Assembly (NCBI GenBank): GCA_900759005.1
Contig: CAAEUQ010000086.1
Coordinates: 1-19,092 of the forward strand
Length of the DNA stretch: 19,092 bases
From: Clostridia bacterium
GTDB taxonomy: Bacteria; Bacillota; Clostridia; Christensenellales; Aristaeellaceae
Reading direction: 5' to 3'
The notes below the pieces were generated by a model that was not told the origin of the DNA, ran no database searches, and saw only the letters and a program-made list of their open reading frames with translations. Position 1 is the first letter of the stretch. Each line of letters begins with the position of its first letter. Shown in pieces: positions 15,181-19,092 of this stretch. A program made the position numbers and the translations under genes.

Positions 15181-15195
15181 CGGAGGAAGAAAAAT

Positions 15196-15876
15196 ATGTT
15201 TCATAAAAAGAGCGAATCGAATACCTACGGCGTGATCGGCCTTGGACGATTCGGGCGGGCGCTGGCGACGGAGCTGGCGATTGCGGACGCGGATCTGCTG
15301 GTGATCGACAGCGACGAGGAAAAGGTGCGCGAGTTTCGCGAATACACGGAGAATGCGTTCGCGGTAAAGACCTTCGATCGCGAATCGCTGGAGAAGACCG
15401 GAATCGGCAACTGCGATGTGGCGGTCGTCTGCATCGGCGAGGAAATGGACACGTCGATTCTCGCGGTGCTGCGGCTGGTGAGCATGGGCGTGAAAAAGGT
15501 GATCGCGAAGGCGTCGAGCGCGGAACACGGCGAGATTCTCGAAAAGCTTGGCGCGGAGGTGGTCTATCCGGAGCGCGATATGGCGATCCGCCTGGCGCAC
15601 CGGCTGGAAACGGCGCGAATGCTGGATTTCGTGCAGCTTTCGGAAAAGCTGAACATTTCAAAGCTGCTGGTGCCGGACGCGCTGGTGGGCGCAACGGTGA
15701 TCAAGGCGGATTTGCGCAGGAAATACGGCGTAAACATCATCGCCATCGAGCAGAGCGGCAAGCTGATCGAGACGATCGATCCCCAGCGCGCGTTTGAAAA
15801 GGGCGATATTCTGTTTCTGGCGGGCACGAAGGGCGGACTCAATCGCCTGAGCGATTGGGCGAAAAAGAACGAGTGA
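15196..15876 (+). CDS. ktrA: KtrA/TrkA-type regulatory subunit of potassium uptake
   Basis: The cytosolic gating ring subunit that binds nucleotides (ATP/ADP or NAD) and controls KtrB. It has 226 residues with one RCK_N Rossmann domain and one RCK_C domain, which is the KtrA arrangement; TrkA of enterics has two of each. The glycine motif is GLGRFG (15-20), followed by an acidic ribose contact in LLVIDSDEEK (D38). The RCK_C domain (about 140-220) contains VPDALVGATVIKADLR and GDILFLAG. RCK_C domains of this group often bind c-di-AMP, but that cannot be confirmed here. The ATG at 15196 follows GGAGGAAGAAAAAT. After the stop come repeats carrying two plus-strand terminator hairpins. Confidence 0.94.
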   Translation: MFHKKSESNTYGVIGLGRFGRALATELAIADADLLVIDSDEEKVREFREYTENAFAVKTFDRESLEKTGIGNCDVAVVCIGEEMDTSILAVLRLVSMGVKKVIAKASSAEHGEILEKLGAEVVYPERDMAIRLAHRLETARMLDFVQLSEKLNISKLLVPDALVGATVIKADLRRKYGVNIIAIEQSGKLIETIDPQRAFEKGDILFLAGTKGGLNRLSDWAKKNE

Positions 15877-15880
15877 ACGA

Positions 15881-15905
15881 AAAATCCGCCCGCTGCGGAC
15901 GGATT
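15881..15905 (-). terminator. Second minus-strand terminator in the ktrA/SWIM convergent region
   Basis: AATCCG and CGGATT pair around an inner CCG/CGG stem with one mismatch. On the minus strand the hairpin runs into TTTTTCG. It protects ktrA from read-through of the TetR-SWIM transcript. Confidence 0.7.
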
Positions 15906-15914
15906 GGATGCCCG

Positions 15915-15950
15915 AAAAACGCGGCGGCGCGGAATTTGCGCCTGCCGCGT
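15915..15950 (-). terminator. Strong minus-strand terminator for the TetR-SWIM operon
   Basis: ACGCGGC (15919-15925) pairs with GCCGCGT (15944-15950), and inside it GGCGC (15926-15930) pairs with GCGCC (15938-15942), with one bulged base and a 7-base loop. On the minus strand the stem is followed by TTTTCGG. Together with the hairpin at 15881 it forms a double terminator. Confidence 0.75.
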
Positions 15951-16005
15951 CAACTCGGGCTGCATCTCTTTTGCAGCTCGCGTCTTTTGGCTTTAACGCC
16001 GTGGT

Positions 16006-16031
16006 AAGCTGCCTTTTCGGGCGACTTTTTT
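16006..16031 (+). terminator. ktrBA terminator, repeat copy 1 (weakened)
   Basis: AAGCTGCC pairs with GGCGACTT across the loop TTTTCG and is followed by a T-run. One C-A mismatch (16009 with 16024) weakens the stem relative to copy 2. Confidence 0.65.
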
Positions 16032-16103
16032 ATTTGCCGAGAATGCTGAACGCGATTTCGCCCTTTGCGTTTTCGCTGAGCGCGCAATCGAAGAAGGCGT
16101 TTG
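16030..16103 (-). pseudogene. Orphan 3' end of the SWIM gene (repeat copy 1)
   Basis: This encodes the last 24 or so residues of the SWIM protein plus a stop, with no homologous upstream part. An open frame extends to 16236 but only through the other strand-frame of copy 2, so it is not a gene. Confidence 0.75.
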
Positions 16104-16154
16104 TCGGGCTGCATCTCTTTCGCAGCCCGCGTCTTTTGGCTTTAACGCCGTGGT

Positions 16155-16180
16155 AAGCTGCCTTTTCGGGCGGCTTTTTT
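16155..16180 (+). terminator. ktrBA terminator, repeat copy 2
   Basis: AAGCTGCC (16155-16162) pairs fully with GGCGGCTT (16169-16176), allowing one T-G pair, and the T-run reaches 16180. It overlaps the stop codon of the convergent SWIM gene (16179-16181). Confidence 0.8.
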
Positions 16181-16913
16181 ATTTGCCGCGAATGCTGAAC
16201 GCGATTTCGCCCTTTGCGTTTTCGCTGAGCGCGCAATCGAAGAACGCGTTTCTTTCGATGGCGGCAAAGTATTCGGCGTTTTCCGGAACGCGCTTCAGGA
16301 TTTCACGCAGCGCGAGCATTGCGGCGTATTCATGTTTGCAGAGCGCGGCGACATAGCAATCGCAGGTTAGCGTGCCGACGCGCTTTCCGTCAAAGGCGAA
16401 TGCGAGCTCGTAAAACGCCGTGCCGGCGACGATCGCCCTGCCGCGCCCATTGTCGACCTCGAGATAAACGACGCGGTTTCCTTCGTAATACGCCTCTCCG
16501 CGCGCGACCGCGCCCTCCGGGAATGGAACGTTCTTCAGGCGGCTTAATGCAAACGCCGCGCCGTCGGAACCGGAAACGTATTCGTCCTCCGGCTTTTTCG
16601 GCGCTTTGAACCAGGTAATCGCCTTTTCATAGGGCAGCGCGCCGCGATCGAGCGCGATAAAGTATTTGCCCGCAAGCTGAAACGAACCGGACACGGCGGT
16701 ATCCGCCCTGCCGATCACGCGCTTGTAATCGGAAAGCCTGATCTTGAAATTGCGGTTGACCTCGATTACGATTCCGCGCGCGCCCTCCAGCTTGCCTTCG
16801 ACGTATACGAAATCGCCTTCGCGCAGATCAAATTGATCGTTATAATAGGCATACGCCGCGCCGCGATCCGGAAATGCCACGCGAACGATGGATTTTACGG
16901 GAACAGCATTCAT
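16179..16913 (-). CDS. SWIM zinc-finger protein of unknown role, coupled to a TetR regulator
   Basis: A 244-residue protein with a clear SWIM motif, CxCx5CxH: C184, C186, C192 and H194 in LTCDCYVAALCKHEYA. SWIM fingers bind zinc and usually mediate DNA or protein contacts. The N-terminal part (about 5-60) has REGDFVYVEGKLEGARGIVIEV, which reads like a small SH3/KOW-like beta-barrel. The middle (75-180) is mixed and unassigned. No signal peptide or membrane segment is seen. The ATG at 16913 overlaps the TetR-gene stop as ATGA, so translation should be coupled; GGAGG-like bases lie just upstream (GAAGGAGGCAAAAAC). Its 3' end is duplicated in tandem downstream (15955-16251). A role with the TetR protein is inferred only from coupling. 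Confidence 0.87.
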   Translation of the reverse strand: MNAVPVKSIVRVAFPDRGAAYAYYNDQFDLREGDFVYVEGKLEGARGIVIEVNRNFKIRLSDYKRVIGRADTAVSGSFQLAGKYFIALDRGALPYEKAITWFKAPKKPEDEYVSGSDGAAFALSRLKNVPFPEGAVARGEAYYEGNRVVYLEVDNGRGRAIVAGTAFYELAFAFDGKRVGTLTCDCYVAALCKHEYAAMLALREILKRVPENAEYFAAIERNAFFDCALSENAKGEIAFSIRGK

Positions 16914-17515
16914 GTTTTTGCCTCCTTCAGGGGAATCAGGCGCGATCGGGCGGCGGAAAAGTGCGCGCGGGCGAACGCGTTTGCGGAATCGGGATCCGCG
17001 TCGAAAAGACTGTAGAGAAAGAACATCGGCGCGTACAGCGCGAGCGCTTCTCCGCGCGAATCGGGGACATTCAGGCTGGAAAACAGATCGATCGTGTAAT
17101 TCAGCGGGCCCGCTCCGAGGTAATTCTGATACAGCGCGCCCATTTCAGCGCTGCGGTAGCGTTCGAGCGAAATCATCCGGCGGAACGGGCAGGCGAACGC
17201 GTCCGCCGTCCAATAGGCAAACTGCGCTTCGGCGAATGCGAGCACGCGTTCAAGGGATGCGGCGGCGTATTTTTCCGGCGAAACGGATTTGTCCTCCTCC
17301 GGAAGCGAAAACGCCTGCGCGCGCTGCGCGTCGTCTTGCTCCATGCGCAGGAGAATCTGGTTGAACAGATCGCGCTTGTTTTTGAAATGCCGGTACATTG
17401 CGCCCTTCGAAAGCCCGAGCGCGCCGGCAATATCGCTGATCGAGACGGCTTCGTAGCCGTTCTGCGAAAAGAGACGCAGTGCGGTCAGCAGGATGTTTTC
17501 GCGGGAATTGAGCAT
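16910..17515 (-). CDS. TetR/AcrR-family transcriptional regulator
   Basis: A 201-residue dimeric repressor of the TetR type. The N-terminal helix-turn-helix covers residues about 5-50 and reads RENILLTALRLFSQNGYEAV, then ISDIAGALGLSKGAMYRHFKNK and DLFNQILLRM, a near-consensus family signature. The C-terminal helical domain (60-200) would bind a ligand that cannot be guessed. The ATG at 17515 has TTTGGAGGCAATC upstream; a longer frame reading back to 17830 runs through the promoter and is not real. It is the first gene of a two-gene unit with the SWIM protein. Its promoter carries a CCGT-AA-ACGG palindrome between -35 and -10, fitting autorepression, and is divergent from the Big_2 protein gene, a likely target. 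Confidence 0.92.
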   Translation of the reverse strand: MLNSRENILLTALRLFSQNGYEAVSISDIAGALGLSKGAMYRHFKNKRDLFNQILLRMEQDDAQRAQAFSLPEEDKSVSPEKYAAASLERVLAFAEAQFAYWTADAFACPFRRMISLERYRSAEMGALYQNYLGAGPLNYTIDLFSSLNVPDSRGEALALYAPMFFLYSLFDADPDSANAFARAHFSAARSRLIPLKEAKT

Positions 17516-17545
17516 GATTGCCTCCAAATAAGGATTTACATCAAA

Positions 17546-17575
17546 ATTATACTCCGTAAACGGCAAATTTGTCAA
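17546..17575 (-). promoter_or_regulatory. Promoter and possible operator of the TetR-SWIM operon
   Basis: On the minus strand TTGACA (17575-17570) and TATAAT (17551-17546) are both perfect and 18 bp apart. In the spacer CCGTAAACGG (17554-17563) is an inverted repeat with 4-bp arms, a good place for an autoregulatory operator. Confidence 0.85.
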
Positions 17576-17591
17576 TAATTCTTCAATGGGT

Positions 17592-17620
17592 TTGACTTGA
17601 GAGACATGATATGGTAAAAT
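17592..17620 (+). promoter_or_regulatory. Promoter of the Big_2 surface-protein gene
   Basis: TTGACT (17592-17597) and TAAAAT (17615-17620) are 17 bp apart, with the start codon at 17655. It is back-to-back with the TetR promoter, the -35 boxes being 16 bp apart, so one regulator could control both. Confidence 0.75.
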
Positions 17621-17654
17621 TATGATGGAAAATAATTGATGGATGGTAAAGAAG

Positions 17655-19092
17655 ATGAAAAGGTTTCTCGCGTGGCTGATTCTGGTTGCGATTCTGGCGG
17701 GCACGCTGCCCGCAGCGTTTGCCGAGGGCGATACGGGCGCGCACGGAATTGTGCGCGAAGAGGATTGGGAAACCGCGTCTCCGGCGGAAACGCCCGAGGC
17801 GACGGCGGAAGCGACTGCGCCGGCAGGCATTCTGAGCGCATACGATGATCCGGCATTTATGGTCGGTTATGCGCGTGTGATTGCGGACGCGGCGGTGGAG
17901 GGCGAAACGCCGAAAACGCTGAAGGCGGGCGCGATTGTTTATGCATACGATCGCGATTTGGACGACCGGCTGGCGGTTGCGTTCGACGGCGACGGCGGCG
18001 TAACGCTCGGCTGGATGCGCTCGGTCGACGTCTGTCCGCTGGATGAGGAGGAAACGCAGGCGCTGCTCGGCGATTGGACGGCGCGCGCGGAACGCTTCTT
18101 CGATGCGGAACGGACGATTCCGCTGGTGAATGTCGATCAGATGGAGCCGGAAGCGACGGTTGAGCCGGAAATCACGATTGAACCGGAAGCGACGATTGAA
18201 CCGGAAGCGACGATTGAGCCGGAAGAGACGATTGAGCCGGAAGCGACGGTTGAACCGGAAATCACGGTTGAGCCGGAAATCACGGTTGAACCGGAAGCGA
18301 CGATTGAACCGGAAATCACGATTGAGCCGGAAATCACGATTGAGCCGGAAGCGACGATTGAGCCGGAAGCTACCGTTGAATCTGAAGCGTCTGCCGAGCC
18401 GGATGCGATTGCGCCGATGGATACATCGGAGAAGCTGCTGATGGGCGTGGGCGGCATGGCGAAGCTGAGCGCGGACGGATTCGCGAATCCTGAATGGAAG
18501 AGCTGGAATACCGAAATCGTGACCGTGGACGGAACGGGCGTGATCGCCGCAGTCGGCGCGGGCACGACCTACGTCGTCGCGCAGGCGGGCGAAATGCGGA
18601 AATCGTGGGCGATCGAGGTCAAACCCGCGCCGACGAAGCTGGCGCTGCCGTATTCGGTCATGTATATCGGCGTGGGCGAAACGATGCAGCTGAATGTGGA
18701 CACGGACAGCCCGGCGGAATGGCTGTCGTTCAGTTCCAGCAAATCGCGGTATGTCTACGTCGACCAGAACGGCAATATTTACGGCGCGCGGCGCGGAAAT
18801 GCGTATGTAACAGTGCGGACGTACAACGGTCTTTCGGCGACGGTGCGCGTGTACGTGTCGAAAGCGCCGAGCTGGATTTCGGTAAATGCGCCGCGAACGG
18901 AGCTGGGCGTAGGCGAAACGATGCAGATGTCCTATTCGCTGCCGGGCGGAACTGCGAGCGCGGCGGCCTGGGCGGTAAACGATGAAAGCATTGCGACGGT
19001 GGATGCGAACGGCGCTGTAACGGCAATCAAGGAAGGAACCGTTCTCGTCCGCGGATCGACCTACAACGGCAAATATTCAATCCAGACGATTC
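17655..19092 (+). CDS. Secreted repeat-rich protein with Big_2-like Ig domains, cut by window edge
   Basis: The first 479 residues are visible. A signal peptide (1-23) has KR, a hydrophobic core and the cleavage site AFA-EG. Residues 85-130 look like a small SH3-like domain (KAGAIVYAYDRDLDDR, GWMRSVDVCPL). An acidic, proline-rich stalk of hexapeptides (EPEATI/EPEITI type) spans 164-253. After it come about three bacterial Ig-like Big_2 modules: roughly 258-325, 326-405 and 406-479. Each has features such as VGETMQL, VDANGAVTAI or VDQNGNIYGA followed by a strand like GTVLVRGSTYNG. No anchor is seen in the visible part; it may lie beyond the edge. The ATG at 17655 has GGTAAAGAAG upstream, a poor but acceptable ribosome binding site. 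The role is probably cell-surface adhesion or wall association, as in other Big_2 proteins. It is divergent from the TetR gene. Confidence 0.85.
   Translation, partial: MKRFLAWLILVAILAGTLPAAFAEGDTGAHGIVREEDWETASPAETPEATAEATAPAGILSAYDDPAFMVGYARVIADAAVEGETPKTLKAGAIVYAYDRDLDDRLAVAFDGDGGVTLGWMRSVDVCPLDEEETQALLGDWTARAERFFDAERTIPLVNVDQMEPEATVEPEITIEPEATIEPEATIEPEETIEPEATVEPEITVEPEITVEPEATIEPEITIEPEITIEPEATIEPEATVESEASAEPDAIAPMDTSEKLLMGVGGMAKLSADGFANPEWKSWNTEIVTVDGTGVIAAVGAGTTYVVAQAGEMRKSWAIEVKPAPTKLALPYSVMYIGVGETMQLNVDTDSPAEWLSFSSSKSRYVYVDQNGNIYGARRGNAYVTVRTYNGLSATVRVYVSKAPSWISVNAPRTELGVGETMQMSYSLPGGTASAAAWAVNDESIATVDANGAVTAIKEGTVLVRGSTYNGKYSIQTI
18144..18413 (+). repeat. 18-bp tandem repeat array (15 units) coding a hexapeptide stalk
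   Basis: Thirteen near-perfect units of 18 bp (18144-18377) are followed by two worn ones. Each encodes E-P-E-(A/I/E)-T-(V/I). Units 6-8 and 9-11 repeat the same order A, I, I, which suggests a 54-bp block was duplicated. The fourth codon switches between GCG and ATC, three changed bases, so variant units probably spread by recombination rather than by point mutation. Confidence 0.92.

Larger units (their letters stand above)
15955..16251. repeat. 149-bp tandem duplication covering the SWIM gene 3' end and a ktrA terminator
   Basis: Copy 1 (15955-16103) and copy 2 (16104-16251) abut and differ at only about five positions. Each unit holds a GGGCTGC/GCAGCCC hairpin, a plus-strand terminator, and a minus-strand coding end NAFFDCALSENAKGEIAFS with stop. 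Copy 2 is the real end of the SWIM gene; copy 1 is an orphan end with no start of its own (one change, R to L, before the final GK). Confidence 0.93.

Noticed and set aside
17516..17830. Extended N-terminus of the TetR protein
   Set aside because: It runs through a perfect promoter and the start of the divergent gene; the 17515 start has GGAGG and gives the normal family length.
18144..18413. CRISPR-like array
   Set aside because: The 18-bp units abut without spacers and are in frame in a coding gene.
18137..18565. Minus-strand Ser/Val/Ile-rich repeat protein opposite the EPEATI array
   Set aside because: It is the reverse reading of the 18-bp repeats; the plus-strand gene has a signal peptide, a promoter and Ig domains.

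Overview
The window looks like chromosome from a GC-rich, endospore-forming member of the Clostridia (Firmicutes). The evidence is a clear SpoIIID sporulation regulator, a HelD-type helicase, a LysM protein with a lysozyme-like domain, consensus sigma-A promoters, strong GGAGG ribosome binding sites and KtrA/KtrB potassium uptake genes. A gut lineage is plausible, given the glycogen and alpha-glucan enzymes, but this is only an inference. I saw no prophage, integrase, transposase, CRISPR array or tRNA.

Left part (1-3490). The minus strand carries a helD-like gene that runs off the left edge, with its own promoter. Upstream of it lies an intact spoIIID, and between the two is a degenerate extra copy of the 3' half of spoIIID. 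On the plus strand, divergent from spoIIID, is a GH25-fold/LysM protein whose lysozyme catalytic acids appear to be missing.

Middle (3497-9936, minus strand). Five tightly packed genes, glgP, a GH13 alpha-glycosidase, a MazG-like pyrophosphohydrolase, cysK and cysE, look like one operon. It is driven from a TTGCAC-17-TATACT promoter and ends at a hairpin that faces the LysM gene. It joins glycogen/maltodextrin breakdown to cysteine synthesis. A class I aminotransferase is divergent from glgP and ends in a good terminator. It is followed by a small unknown minus-strand gene and by a solitary 5S rRNA gene with its own promoter and terminator hairpins.

Right part (12203-19092). A DUF5722-like protein with predicted glycosidase-type glutamates is divergent from a ktrB-ktrA operon. 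Past ktrA is a convergent region with plus- and minus-strand terminators and a 149-bp tandem repeat, which duplicates the 3' end of a small SWIM zinc-finger gene. That gene is translationally coupled to an upstream TetR-family regulator. Divergent from the TetR gene is a secreted protein with an 18-bp/6-residue repeat array and Big_2-like Ig domains, cut by the right edge.

The most unusual theme is that two minus-strand genes (spoIIID and the SWIM gene) each have a tandem copy of their own 3' end just downstream, each about 97% identical. A third, shorter direct repeat lies 3' of the DUF5722-like gene. The TetR-SWIM pair and the apparently non-catalytic lysozyme-fold LysM protein are the other candidates for new biology.
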